Positions 21,835 through 29,026 of a stretch of 29,357 nucleotides of DNA are shown here, piece after piece. Within the stretch, counting starts at the first letter, position 1; each line of letters begins with the position of its first letter. Under the pieces are notes generated by a model. It was not told where the DNA came from. It saw nothing but the letters and a program-made list of their open reading frames with translations, and ran no database searches. The translations under genes and the position numbers were made by a program. Source of the DNA: a virus; IMG/VR virus record IMGVR_UViG_3300029258_002552, positions 1 through 29,357 of that record. One strand, given 5' to 3'.

Positions 21835-22200
21835 ATGGACCACGAACAGGCGCAGCAACGACGCGAACGGATTGAAGCGATGGTCAATCAACGTTATATC
21901 GGGGGCGGTGAGGTTCGGCCCTGTTGGGCCTTCTGTCAGGAGATCCTGCGTCTGTATGACCAGGTGTTGCCGGACGATCCGCAGGGGGGATTACGGAAAA
22001 TCGAGCAGCCCCACGTGCCCTGTGTGGTCCTGTTCGCCATAGCGGGGGACTGGCACGCCGGCGTGGTCTGGCCGGACGGATTGCACTTTATCCATGCAGC
22101 GCCGACGGACGAAAAGGGCTTGGCCCGGTACGTCCGGCAGGACCGTCTGACCCTGGAACCGTGGTCGCTTGTCCTGAAGGGGTATTATGGGGTGGCGTAA
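21835..22200 (+). CDS. NlpC/P60-like cysteine peptidase, gpK-like tail protein
   Basis: A 121-residue protein with the compact NlpC/P60-type layout. The nucleophile is probably Cys30 in RPCWAFCQEIL, followed by a helix; His74 lies in DWHAGVVWPDGLHF and His87 in IHAAP. In lambda-like phages gpK sits between gpL and gpJ and carries this fold, with a likely role in tail-tip assembly or local murein cleavage. This copy is the peptidase-like half only; the JAB/MPN half seen in lambda gpK is absent. AAAGGAGAT gives it one of the best ribosome binding sites in the window. Its end overlaps the gpJ-like gene by 14 bases. Confidence 0.82.
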   Translation: MDHEQAQQRRERIEAMVNQRYIGGGEVRPCWAFCQEILRLYDQVLPDDPQGGLRKIEQPHVPCVVLFAIAGDWHAGVVWPDGLHFIHAAPTDEKGLARYVRQDRLTLEPWSLVLKGYYGVA

Positions 22201-25200
22201 AAAAAAGCCGATTGACGTCCATGTGTTTCACCATGCCGTCGAACGCTGTCCGGTGACGGCGCACCAGGTCCCGTATCGCCGGCAGCGGTTGGGCGTCCTG
22301 GTGGCCAAGTATAAGACGGCCGAGGAGGTCTCGGTCTATGTGGATAGGCAGGCTGTCGAGCAGACACAGTGGCGTCGCTTGCGGATCAGGCCGGGCCAGC
22401 GGGTGGATATCCTTCCGAAGCCGGGGTTCCTCAATCTCATTCTCCAAGCGGCGTGGTGGGCCTTCGTGCATATCGGCCTGCCGATGGCGATCAGTTATGG
22501 CGTGGGCCGACTTATTTCAGGCGACTATGAACCGGCGGATAACAGCCTGGATGCGTCCGTCCATCATGCCTGGACGCCGCGGACCCTGCAACGAGAGGGG
22601 GTGCCGGTGCCTCGCGCCTGGGGCCGCTGTCCACACGCCGGCAATATCGTAGCCCGGTGGACGGACGTTAACGACAACGGCGACGAAGTGTTGTATCTGC
22701 TCGTCTGCTATGGGGAAGGCCCCTATGCCGGGCCGGTGGACGGTCAGTTGACTCTCAACGATCAGTTGTCCAGCCAGCTAAGCGGCGTGACGACCGACAC
22801 TCGGCGCGGGACGCTCGATCAGGAGGTGATTGCCGGCTTCGATCGGCATAAGCTGGAGTACCAACAGCAGGTCGAAATCACCAACGCCGGCGGGTGGGTG
22901 TACTTTACGACGCGGAACAATTTTTTCGATAATATCGAATTCACCGTCGAGTGGCCCAAGGGCCTGCGTCATTGGAGCAAATCGGGCGCGGCGGGAATGC
23001 TCTCGATGGAGTTCGTTGTGCAAATTGCGGAAAAGGGATCGACGGACTGGGTCACGATTTTTAACCCCACGATCGTCGGGACCCAACTGTCTCCGATGTA
23101 CCGGGCGTACTCGGTCGAGGAGAACGAAGCGGGCTTTACCGTGGAGCGGGGCACGCAATACACGCTGCGGTTCAGAAAATATTCGGGGGATAGTGCCAGT
23201 GAGCGCACGGTCAATGATTTCGCCTTGCGGTCGGTTCGAGAAGTGGTGGACGTGGCGTTTACACGGCCGGGCAAGGTGCTCCGCAGTATTATCGCCGTGG
23301 GGACCGAGCAGCTTTCCGGCGATATCAACATCAAAGACGTTTGGGACGGCCGGATCGTCAGCGTCTATGATGGAGCGAGCTGGTCTCTGCAATACAGCCG
23401 CAACCGGGCCTGGGTCGTGTTCGATGCCCTGACCCAACCGGTCATTGCCGGCAACGGCGACGACGTGCCGTACCGTATCGTTCGGTATGAGGGGGTGAAT
23501 CCGGCCAACGTGGATACGGCCTTGTTCTATGAATGGGCGCAATGGTGCGACCAGCAGGTTCCCGACGGCGCGGACGGGACCGAAGCACGAATGCCCTGTG
23601 ATTATATCGCCGATTCCGACATGGATGTGTGGACCCTGGCGAATCGCCTGGCGCACATCGGACGCATGAATTTGTATTGGTCGGGGACCACGTTGACGGG
23701 CTGGCTGGACGCGGCGGTGTCCTCTGTCACGGATCTGGTCACCTTCGAGAATATGGTGGACGCCGACGAGTGGAAGAATAGCTGGGCGACGGCCGAGGAG
23801 CTGGCGGGCCGGATGAACGTCTGGTACCGGGACGCGGTGCAAGGGTACGAGCGCAAGAAGGTGCCCGGACACAATCACCTGGCCGGCAACATCAAGCGGA
23901 CGGTGGAGATTGAAGGGGACGGGGTGACGAGCCGGACGCTGGCCGAGCGCGTTAAAAATCATGCCCTCAAGCGCAATCAGCTCATTCGCAACGCCAACCA
24001 GTTTCGCCAATACAAGGATGCGTTCCGGTACCGGCTGGGGCAGGTGGTGCGCGTCCAAAGCACGGCGGCCGAGTGGGGCGACGCCTATCGGGTGGTGGCG
24101 GCGGTGGACGCTCAGACGGTGAGATTGGACCGTTCGGTCACCGCGTCGGTCGGCGAGGCCCTGTACCTGCGGACGTACAATGCGAGCACGAAAACGATCC
24201 AGGTCGAAGCCTATACGATTGCCGCCGTCGTCGGCGCCGAGGTGACTATCGAGGAGACGTTTATCGTCACGCCGCTGGCCGGATGGGTGGCGGCGACCGG
24301 GGGGACGGTGCTCAGACGGATCATTAAGCTGGAGGGTGAGAGTGAGCACTTCGTCACGCTGGACGTGGAGACCTACGATACAGACCTGTTCGGCAGCGAC
24401 GCTATCGAGCCGTACAATCCGAACCCCGGATACGTGTGGGCGCCGGCGCCCAAGAAACTGCATCAATACCCGACGAAGCGGGACGTGCTGGATTTGATTG
24501 CGGCGTACCAAACGCCGGCCCTCGATACGGATACACCGGCGCTGAGCAATATCGCGTGGGCGGGCAACGAGGTTGATACGGTGACCTGGTCGGCCACCGA
24601 CAGTGACGAGTCCCTGCAATTGCGCTACAAGGGAACCACCTATGCGATTGCGGCCGGATCAACGACGGATCGATTTATTGTGTGGATTCCCGAGGCCCCG
24701 ACGCTCTTTTCGACCACGGACGACGAGGACGTGGCGCAGGCGGCCCTGCAGAACGGCGCGTGGTTTGTGTGTGAGAACCGAGACGGCGTGCCGTTTGTGG
24801 CACAACCGTTCCGATTGATTTGGGCGGGCTGCGTGCAGACGGGCACCTTGACGGCGAAACTGGCCATTATCGGCGCGTTGGCGGTCGGAACGGGAGAAAT
24901 TCAGGACTATGCGACGGCCTATCCGTTCAGCGCCTATACCGGAAACGGCGTCGAAATCACGCCAGCGGATACCGACGTGACGATCCAGCAGGTCTCATTC
25001 ACGTCAACGGGCCGGGCGGTGAAGCTGCATTTCGGCTCGCGCGTCAGTTCCTATGGAACGCCGGAATATTTGTACTCGCTCTTTATGGACGGCACCGCCG
25101 AGGCGAATAAGATCTGGAATTCCGGGACGATCAATTTTCCCTACCAGGCCCGGCGGCATTGTTCGTTCAGCACGACACATACGCCGCCGGCCGGGGCGCA

Positions 25201-25288
25201 CACCTATTATCTTCGCTTGCAGGCCAGCGTTGCCAATAGTACCTATGCCGACCGCCGTTATCTGTCGGGGATGGAGGTCAAGAAATGA
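22187..25288 (+). CDS. Tail tip / host specificity protein (gpJ-like, with gpI-like N-terminus)
   Basis: A 1033-residue protein. Residues 1-80 form a small basic domain ending RIRPGQRVDILPKPG, and residues 81-108 are a hydrophobic, glycine-containing segment (ILQAAWWAFVHIGLPMAISY), together resembling gpI. At about 133-158 the gpJ landmark LQREGVPVPRAWGRCPHAGN begins the central tip fold, which continues with YLLVCYGEGPYAGPVDG and many beta strands to about residue 750. The last 120 residues (AVKLHFGSRVSSYGTPEYLY, then RRHCSFSTTHTPPAGAHTYY) look like a terminal beta-sandwich and are the best candidate for receptor contact. AAGGGG precedes ATG 22187. The protein closes the tail tip and decides host range in lambda-like phages. 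Confidence 0.85.
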   Translation: MGWRKKKPIDVHVFHHAVERCPVTAHQVPYRRQRLGVLVAKYKTAEEVSVYVDRQAVEQTQWRRLRIRPGQRVDILPKPGFLNLILQAAWWAFVHIGLPMAISYGVGRLISGDYEPADNSLDASVHHAWTPRTLQREGVPVPRAWGRCPHAGNIVARWTDVNDNGDEVLYLLVCYGEGPYAGPVDGQLTLNDQLSSQLSGVTTDTRRGTLDQEVIAGFDRHKLEYQQQVEITNAGGWVYFTTRNNFFDNIEFTVEWPKGLRHWSKSGAAGMLSMEFVVQIAEKGSTDWVTIFNPTIVGTQLSPMYRAYSVEENEAGFTVERGTQYTLRFRKYSGDSASERTVNDFALRSVREVVDVAFTRPGKVLRSIIAVGTEQLSGDINIKDVWDGRIVSVYDGASWSLQYSRNRAWVVFDALTQPVIAGNGDDVPYRIVRYEGVNPANVDTALFYEWAQWCDQQVPDGADGTEARMPCDYIADSDMDVWTLANRLAHIGRMNLYWSGTTLTGWLDAAVSSVTDLVTFENMVDADEWKNSWATAEELAGRMNVWYRDAVQGYERKKVPGHNHLAGNIKRTVEIEGDGVTSRTLAERVKNHALKRNQLIRNANQFRQYKDAFRYRLGQVVRVQSTAAEWGDAYRVVAAVDAQTVRLDRSVTASVGEALYLRTYNASTKTIQVEAYTIAAVVGAEVTIEETFIVTPLAGWVAATGGTVLRRIIKLEGESEHFVTLDVETYDTDLFGSDAIEPYNPNPGYVWAPAPKKLHQYPTKRDVLDLIAAYQTPALDTDTPALSNIAWAGNEVDTVTWSATDSDESLQLRYKGTTYAIAAGSTTDRFIVWIPEAPTLFSTTDDEDVAQAALQNGAWFVCENRDGVPFVAQPFRLIWAGCVQTGTLTAKLAIIGALAVGTGEIQDYATAYPFSAYTGNGVEITPADTDVTIQQVSFTSTGRAVKLHFGSRVSSYGTPEYLYSLFMDGTAEANKIWNSGTINFPYQARRHCSFSTTHTPPAGAHTYYLRLQASVANSTYADRRYLSGMEVKK

Positions 25289-25623
25289 ATTATACGGTGT
25301 ATGATGGCGACGGTAAGATTTTACGGCATGGAACCTGCGCGGGTGAGGATATGGACTTGCAAGCGAACGCGGGCGAATACGTCATGGCCAGTGATGCCGA
25401 TGATGCCCTGCAGAACGTCGCGTTCGACGGCTTCGACGTCACCGGTCAGCCGGTGTCCCCGCGCCTGGTCGCTCAGTCGGCGGCTGAAAAGGCACAATGG
25501 CGCAGGCCGCCGGTGCCCGAGGAGGACGCACCGGTCGTCATTAAGAAAAAGGACTGGGACGAACTGCAAGCGCGGCTGGCCGCGTTGGAGAAGGAAACCC
25601 CTTCCTCTCGACTCAAAGCGTAA
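25285..25623 (+). CDS. Small tail-associated protein, unknown
   Basis: A 112-residue protein. The first 60 residues form short beta strands (MNYTVYDGDGKILRHGTCAG) of the kind found in small phage tail-fiber accessory proteins. The last 50 are charged and helical (KKKDWDELQARLAALEKETP). ATG 25285 overlaps the gpJ-like stop (ATGA) and GGAGGT lies upstream, so it is co-translated with the tip protein. A role as tail-tip accessory or fiber chaperone is plausible from position only. Confidence 0.7.
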   Translation: MNYTVYDGDGKILRHGTCAGEDMDLQANAGEYVMASDADDALQNVAFDGFDVTGQPVSPRLVAQSAAEKAQWRRPPVPEEDAPVVIKKKDWDELQARLAALEKETPSSRLKA

Positions 25624-25639
25624 GGAAGGATCCATCGCC

Positions 25640-25849
25640 ATGGCGACTCGCTTAGAAGAACAGAAGGCACTCCACGCACAGGTCTGTCGGTTGTGGGATC
25701 GTTACCGGGACCTGGTGAAAGCTCAATTGGTCTTGAAAGGGGACGTCAGCGATTTGGAGCGTCAGCTCGACGTTGCCGGCCGAAAGTTGATCGCCTTGTA
25801 CCGCGCCAGCGATGCCGGTCTGGACGCAGAGGGGCCGGACACGCCATAG
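25640..25849 (+). CDS. Small coiled-coil protein, unknown
   Basis: A 69-residue protein, MATRLEEQKALHAQVCRLWD followed by RYRDLVKAQLVLKGDVSDLE, almost entirely helical with heptad spacing and no membrane segment. AAGGAAGGA precedes ATG 25640. The open frame extends upstream to 25301 only as a shadow of the previous gene. It is the last gene before the terminator at 25883 and so closes the late structural operon. Function is unknown; lysis accessory or tail roles cannot be separated. Confidence 0.65.
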   Translation: MATRLEEQKALHAQVCRLWDRYRDLVKAQLVLKGDVSDLERQLDVAGRKLIALYRASDAGLDAEGPDTP

Positions 25850-25882
25850 CTACAAATTTATGTGTCTTTCCTATTATGGAGA

Positions 25883-25933
25883 AACCGGCGCACTGAAACC
25901 CTGCGTAGGGGCGGCTAAGAACGCCGGTTTTTT
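25883..25933 (+). terminator. Intrinsic terminator of the late operon, with competing stem
   Basis: AACCGGCG (25883-25890) pairs with CGCCGGTT (25922-25929), and the arm ends in six T residues (25928-25933). Inside, CCCT (25899-25902) pairs with AGGG (25907-25910). A competing stem pairs GGCGCAC (25887-25893) with GTGCGCC (25934-25940), which would break the terminator stem. The element lies 33 bases after the last tail-region gene. Confidence 0.8.
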
Positions 25934-26111
25934 GTGCGCCCGTTGCCCACCTGATGAACCGAAGGAAGGTTTGATTTCGAGAACTGAAATTCGGAACGTA
26001 TTAACTGATCGTAAAACAGTCACCACGTCGTCACTTCGTAAAAATATTTTCGCGATAAGCACTATTTTTAGGGGTCGTAACCTATCACACAACAAAAGTT
26101 TAGAGGCCGAT

Positions 26112-26177
26112 TAAGATAAATTTATGGCGAGTACATAAAATCTTATTGACATCCCATAAGATATACGGTAAGATATA
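26112..26177 (+). repeat. TAAGATA repeat cluster around the promoter
   Basis: TAAGATA occurs at 26112-26118, and the longer TAAGATATA at 26157-26165 and again at 26169-26177, exactly 12 bases apart. An inverted copy TCTTAT (26141-26146) faces ATAAGA (26156-26161) across nine bases that contain most of the -35 box. The copies flank and overlap the promoter, as expected for binding sites of a regulator, though low-complexity AT DNA could produce some of them by chance. Confidence 0.6.
26146..26174 (+). promoter_or_regulatory. Sigma70-type promoter for the small-gene operon
   Basis: A perfect -35 box TTGACA (26146-26151) is followed after 17 bases by TAAGAT (26169-26174), a four-of-six match to the -10 consensus. 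Transcription would begin near 26181, about 30 bases before the first small gene. The surrounding DNA is AT-rich and lies just after a terminator. Confidence 0.72.
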
Positions 26178-26213
26178 TTCATAATAAAAACCAAATCATT
26201 TAAGGGTAGCACC

Positions 26214-26348
26214 ATGACCATTCCAATTCTCATTGCAGCGATAAGTCTGTACGCATACCAGCTTTATCATCAAAGGCCGCGCGTGAGCCGTCAGGTCGAA
26301 TGGCTGAAGAAGTCCATAAAAACCGCCGATTCCTATCGGCTTGTCTGA
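26214..26348 (+). CDS. 44-residue membrane-anchored microprotein
   Basis: First gene after the promoter. ATG 26214 is preceded by AAGGGTAGCACC and the frame closes at TGA 26346-26348. The product opens with a hydrophobic helix (MTIPILIAAISLYAYQLYHQ) and continues with a basic tail (RPRVSRQVEWLKKSIKTADS), so it probably sits in the inner membrane with its tail in the cytoplasm. It is too short for standard ORF cut-offs. Its leading position in a phage operon would suit a small host-directed protein, but the function is unknown. Confidence 0.6.
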   Translation: MTIPILIAAISLYAYQLYHQRPRVSRQVEWLKKSIKTADSYRLV

Positions 26349-26360
26349 AAGGTTAGCACA

Positions 26361-26552
26361 ATGGCAAGTAGCAGATTAACGATAGCGGACGCAACCACGC
26401 TCATAGCCTATGCAACGGCACTGGAGAGCCTTGACAGGTATTCGGATACCGAATTCCAAAAGGTCTTTCAAGTCACCAAGCGAGAAGCGGTATCCAATGT
26501 CGCTAAGTGTCTCCGCCGGTACGTTGCCAACAGAACAGGAGAGGGGGCGTAA
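26361..26552 (+). CDS. Hypothetical small helical protein
   Basis: A 63-residue, all-helical protein (SRLTIADATTLIAYATALES, then VTKREAVSNVAKCLRRYVAN) with a basic C-terminal half. AAAGGTTAGCACA precedes ATG 26361 and resembles the leader in front of the previous gene. It is not recognised. The basic helix could contact nucleic acid. It is followed without a gap by the next gene. Confidence 0.65.
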   Translation: MASSRLTIADATTLIAYATALESLDRYSDTEFQKVFQVTKREAVSNVAKCLRRYVANRTGEGA

Positions 26553-26819
26553 ATGAAATCCATAACCGAAATCAAGTCAAGAGTCCGTGCGCTGGCCGCC
26601 ACGCTCGGCGCTAAGATATGTGAAAACAGCCGAACCGATATCGAAGTGGAAGCTCCGGACGGTTATTGCTGGTCTTGTGAGGGCGGTTGGGGCCTCCATG
26701 TGCTGGTCGCGTCCCAATGGGATGATGAGCCGATTGGCCATTTGTGGCGGGACCTTTGGGAACGCATGGACTATGGAATCGAAAAATGTGATTGCGATGA
26801 GTGCGGAAAGGAGGCGTAA
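26553..26819 (+). CDS. Hypothetical protein with C-terminal cysteine cluster
   Basis: An 88-residue protein preceded by AGGAGAGGGGG. The N-terminal 30 residues are helical and basic. The middle is tryptophan-rich (YCWSCEGGWGLHVLVASQWD) and the end is CDCDECGKEA. The cysteine pairs CWSC and CDCDEC together could bind a metal ion, as in small zinc-ribbon-like phage proteins. No family is recognised. Its stop is 2 bases from the next ATG, and the next gene's ribosome binding site lies within its last codons. Confidence 0.7.
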   Translation: MKSITEIKSRVRALAATLGAKICENSRTDIEVEAPDGYCWSCEGGWGLHVLVASQWDDEPIGHLWRDLWERMDYGIEKCDCDECGKEA

Positions 26820-26821
26820 AC

Positions 26822-27403
26822 ATGGTCGTGTGGACCTACAAAGCGAAGCGAGACAGTGACGGCGTTATTGCCTTAGTCGAAATCAGAGACGACGAAACGA
26901 CGCGGAGCTATCCGTTGCGTCATTTTGTCCGTCACAGTCCGACGGGGTTTGAAATGGGGTACGGCGGATCCGGGCCGGCTGACTTGGCGTACTCGATCCT
27001 GGTGCATTACTTCCTGAGTTACAAGCTCACACTGGACGCCGCCAAAGAGGAAGCCAGTGCGCATTATCAGGCGTTCAAGTGGCAATTCATTGCTCCAGCC
27101 AAAGAGAGTGTGATGATCCGCGACGGAGAAATCGAAGAATGGTGGGTCGGCCGGCGCCAGGCCGGAAAAGACCCGACAAAGTATGTGGCCGACTCCGTGA
27201 ACGGCGAGAAGGTGACCCTAAGAGTACGCAAGACAGCGACAAAGACAGAGCTTAAACAGTACGGCAGCTTTTTGGTGTCGAGCGGGTGCACGTGCGAACA
27301 CTCCGAGTTTCTCTGCTATCCTGGAGACGGCGAGTGCTCGTGCGGCATCTTCAAGCACCATGTTCATTGTAAGCTGTGCGGCGGTGTAAGTCAGATCGGT
27401 TGA
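26822..27403 (+). CDS. DUF6166-like protein with cysteine-rich tail
   Basis: A 193-residue protein. The segment GYGGSGPADLAYSILVHYF at about residues 47-65 is the signature of the DUF6166 family, small proteins of unknown function seen in phages and bacteria. Residues 90-150 add a beta-rich extension. The C-terminus (from about 162) has a dense cysteine/histidine cluster, GCTCEHSEFLCYPGDGECSC then HHVHCKLCGG, likely to bind zinc. AAGGAGG (26809-26815) is 6 bases upstream of ATG 26822; the frame extends to 26801 but lacks such a site. Regulation by protein or nucleic acid binding is possible but unproven. Confidence 0.72.
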   Translation: MVVWTYKAKRDSDGVIALVEIRDDETTRSYPLRHFVRHSPTGFEMGYGGSGPADLAYSILVHYFLSYKLTLDAAKEEASAHYQAFKWQFIAPAKESVMIRDGEIEEWWVGRRQAGKDPTKYVADSVNGEKVTLRVRKTATKTELKQYGSFLVSSGCTCEHSEFLCYPGDGECSCGIFKHHVHCKLCGGVSQIG

Positions 27404-27495
27404 GTCCCGCCGACCTGGGCGGCTGCAATGTCGCCCACCGCCTTAGCCCCCGCAGGTGGGGCCCTATAGAAACCTGTTGTACAGGAGAGACGGTT
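27404..27495 (+). other. Intergenic hairpins before the 60-residue gene
   Basis: GGCGG (27418-27422) pairs with CCGCC (27438-27442), and GCCCC (27446-27450) pairs with GGGGC (27458-27462) around a seven-base loop. There is no T run after either, so termination is not expected. A ribosome binding site AGGAGAG lies at 27483-27489. The hairpins may act in mRNA processing or stability. Confidence 0.5.
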
Positions 27496-27678
27496 ATGTC
27501 AGAACAACAAGTCACACTCAAAGAGACGAAGCAATGCAAGCACAGTGTCCGATTCGACAACCCGGACAAGAATTCTAAGGTGCTCAGTTCAGTGTATGTG
27601 CTGAGGCCGGCGTATGAGGCCATGCACAATCCAAAGGAAATCACGGTGACGATCAACGGTCCCCGAGCTAAAGAATGA
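27496..27678 (+). CDS. Hypothetical 60-residue protein
   Basis: A 60-residue protein starting MSEQQVTLKETKQCKHSVRF and ending in a conserved-looking strand KEITVTINGPRAKE. It is predicted to be a small beta-rich domain, not membrane bound. AGGAGAG is well placed for ATG 27496; the longer frame from 27376 has no ribosome binding site and overlaps the hairpin region. Proteins of this style (a short strand-turn-strand with VYVLRP) are common in phage early regions, but I cannot name the family. Confidence 0.7.
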   Translation: MSEQQVTLKETKQCKHSVRFDNPDKNSKVLSSVYVLRPAYEAMHNPKEITVTINGPRAKE

Positions 27679-27692
27679 ACAGGCGGGGATCG

Positions 27693-27704
27693 TTTAAGGG
27701 TAGC
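27693..27704 (+). repeat. Leader 12-mer, second copy of 26199-26210
   Basis: TTTAAGGGTAGC occurs here and, identically, at 26199-26210 in front of the first small gene. A diverged copy, AAAGGTTAGC, precedes the gene at 26361. The AAGG part can act as a ribosome binding site, and the conserved extension TAGC is not needed for that, hinting at an extra role or recent duplication of a leader. Confidence 0.6.
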
Positions 27705-27739
27705 GAAAGCAATGGTAACAGAAAGTGAGGAGACGTCAA

Positions 27740-28753
27740 ATGGCACACGAGTTGGAAGTCCAAGAAAACGGCGACGCCCGGATGTTCTATGCGGGTAAAG
27801 CGCCCTGGCACGGATTGGGAACGAAGGTCGAAAAGGAAGTCACGAGCACGGCGGCTATGAAGCTGGCCGGTCTGGATTGGAAGGTGGAGAAACAGCCGCT
27901 CTATGTCAAAAAATATTCTGATGACGGCGAGGCCGAGCGATACGAACCGTTTGACACGCACCGCGTCGTGGTGCGAACCGAAGACCGGAAAGTCCTGGGT
28001 ATGGTCGGGCAATGGTACGAGTTGATTCAGAACGAAGAAGCGGTTGCCTTTTTGGATTCGCTGGTCGGTGAAGGGTTGGCGATGTACAATACGGCGGGGT
28101 CGCTGTTCGGCGGACGGCGGGTATTCTGCTGCTGCAAGCTGCCGGAGAGCATCCAGGTCGGCCCCGATCAAGTGGATAAGTATCTGGTGGCGATTTGGGG
28201 GCATGACGGCGGGATGGCGTTTCATATCAAATGGACGCCGATACGGGTCGTCTGTTGGAATACGGCGAGCGCCGCGTTTCAAATTAGGGGGGGCAAGGTT
28301 GAGGCGACAGACAGCGTGTCCATCCGCCATACGATACACTGGAAGAACCACGCCAAAGAGGCGCGAGAGATTTTAAATCTGACGAACCTGTATTATGATC
28401 GACTGGAAGAATGTTTTCAGAAGCTCATCAAATCGAAGTTCAGAGAAAGCGACTTCACAAGGTTCGCCAACAAGCTCTTTCCGGACGGCGTGAACGAAAA
28501 GGGCAATACGATTGACCGCAGTTGGTTACGTGATCCGTTGAGAGGATTGTTTCACCACGGTCGGGGCAACGATCATACGGACGTCAAGGGGACGCGATGG
28601 GCGGCTTACAATGCGGTGACTGAATTCATCGACCACGAAAAGGTGTATTACGAAAGCCAGTATGGCGGCGTGGCCGACACGCGAATGAATCAAGTGATTT
28701 GGGGGCCGGGATCGAACATCAAGAAGCGGGCGCTCGACCTGCTGACCGTCTGA
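27740..28753 (+). CDS. DUF932 / TIGR03299-like phage-plasmid protein
   Basis: A 337-residue protein of the phage/plasmid-like family TIGR03299 (DUF932). The family opening ARMFYAGKAPWHGLGTKVEK is at about residues 14-33, YEPFDTHRVVVRTEDRKVLG at about 70-90, and RWAAYNAVTEFIDHEKVYY near residue 290. These proteins are widespread in phages, plasmids and mobile islands; their molecular function is not established, though links to DNA replication or recombination have been proposed from gene neighbourhoods. GTGAGGAG precedes ATG 27740. The gene is by far the largest in the small-gene operon. Confidence 0.88.
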   Translation: MAHELEVQENGDARMFYAGKAPWHGLGTKVEKEVTSTAAMKLAGLDWKVEKQPLYVKKYSDDGEAERYEPFDTHRVVVRTEDRKVLGMVGQWYELIQNEEAVAFLDSLVGEGLAMYNTAGSLFGGRRVFCCCKLPESIQVGPDQVDKYLVAIWGHDGGMAFHIKWTPIRVVCWNTASAAFQIRGGKVEATDSVSIRHTIHWKNHAKEAREILNLTNLYYDRLEECFQKLIKSKFRESDFTRFANKLFPDGVNEKGNTIDRSWLRDPLRGLFHHGRGNDHTDVKGTRWAAYNAVTEFIDHEKVYYESQYGGVADTRMNQVIWGPGSNIKKRALDLLTV

Positions 28754-28772
28754 ATGTTGGCTACCCTGTTGA

Positions 28773-28800
28773 GGCGGGGGCGCCGGTATGGGCCTCCGCC
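28773..28800 (+). other. Intergenic hairpin upstream of small gene
   Basis: GGCGGGGG (28773-28780) pairs with CCTCCGCC (28793-28800), eight pairs including one G-U, around a 12-base loop. The descending arm and its flank, GGGCCTCCGCCCTTTA (28790-28805), match 14 of 16 bases of the terminator region at 6663-6678. Only three T residues follow, so this is at best a weak terminator. The ribosome binding site of the next gene follows directly. Confidence 0.55.
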
Positions 28801-28819
28801 CTTTAAAAAGGACATCATC

Positions 28820-29026
28820 ATGGACCGTATGGTATGGGTGAGAAGCGACAAGTTGACCGACCAAAGCATGGCCTACTCGACATGCCTGAGCCTCGACGGA
28901 GACGATCACGATATTGAGTTCGTCATGGCGGATGAGCGATCGGCGCACGATCTGGCGGCGGCGTTGCGTTGCCACGAAAAGACGATTGTTGATGTGTGGG
29001 TCAGAGAAAAAGGCAGGCGGTTATGA
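28820..29026 (+). CDS. Hypothetical 68-residue protein
   Basis: A 68-residue protein starting MDRMVWVRSDKLTDQSMAYS, with short strands and one helix (ERSAHDLAAALRCHEKTIVD), probably a small alpha/beta domain. AAAAAGGA (28806-28812) is 7 bases before ATG 28820. The frame is open back to 28754 but that part overlaps the hairpin and lacks a ribosome binding site. The stop overlaps the next ATG (ATGA). Function is unknown. Confidence 0.68.
   Translation: MDRMVWVRSDKLTDQSMAYSTCLSLDGDDHDIEFVMADERSAHDLAAALRCHEKTIVDVWVREKGRRL

Larger units (their letters stand above)
25934..26213 (+). other. AT-rich intergenic regulatory region
   Basis: About 280 bases without a convincing gene, clearly more AT-rich than the rest of the window. 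It holds an inverted repeat ATTTC (25974-25978) / GAAAT (25986-25990), a perfect AAAATATTTT palindrome near 26041, repeated TAAGATA motifs and the promoter described separately. It separates the late structural operon from the small-gene operon. It could also be an operator region or origin-like segment, but nothing in it proves that. Confidence 0.7.

Noticed and set aside
22778-24619. Minus-strand open frame of about 610 codons opposite the gpJ-like gene
   Set aside because: Shadow of a GC-rich gene; composition (His, Arg, Gly, Pro) is typical of antisense translation and no ribosome binding site fits.
25951-25990. CTGATGA ... GAAA pattern resembling a hammerhead ribozyme core
   Set aside because: After CTGATGA only ACC/GGT could form stem II and it is not followed directly by GAAA; no stem I or III pairing is found.
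27712-27798. 28-codon ORF after the repeated leader, overlapping the DUF932-like gene start
   Set aside because: Composition looks like an out-of-frame shadow (arginine-rich end); it could be a leader peptide, but nothing besides the leader motif supports it.
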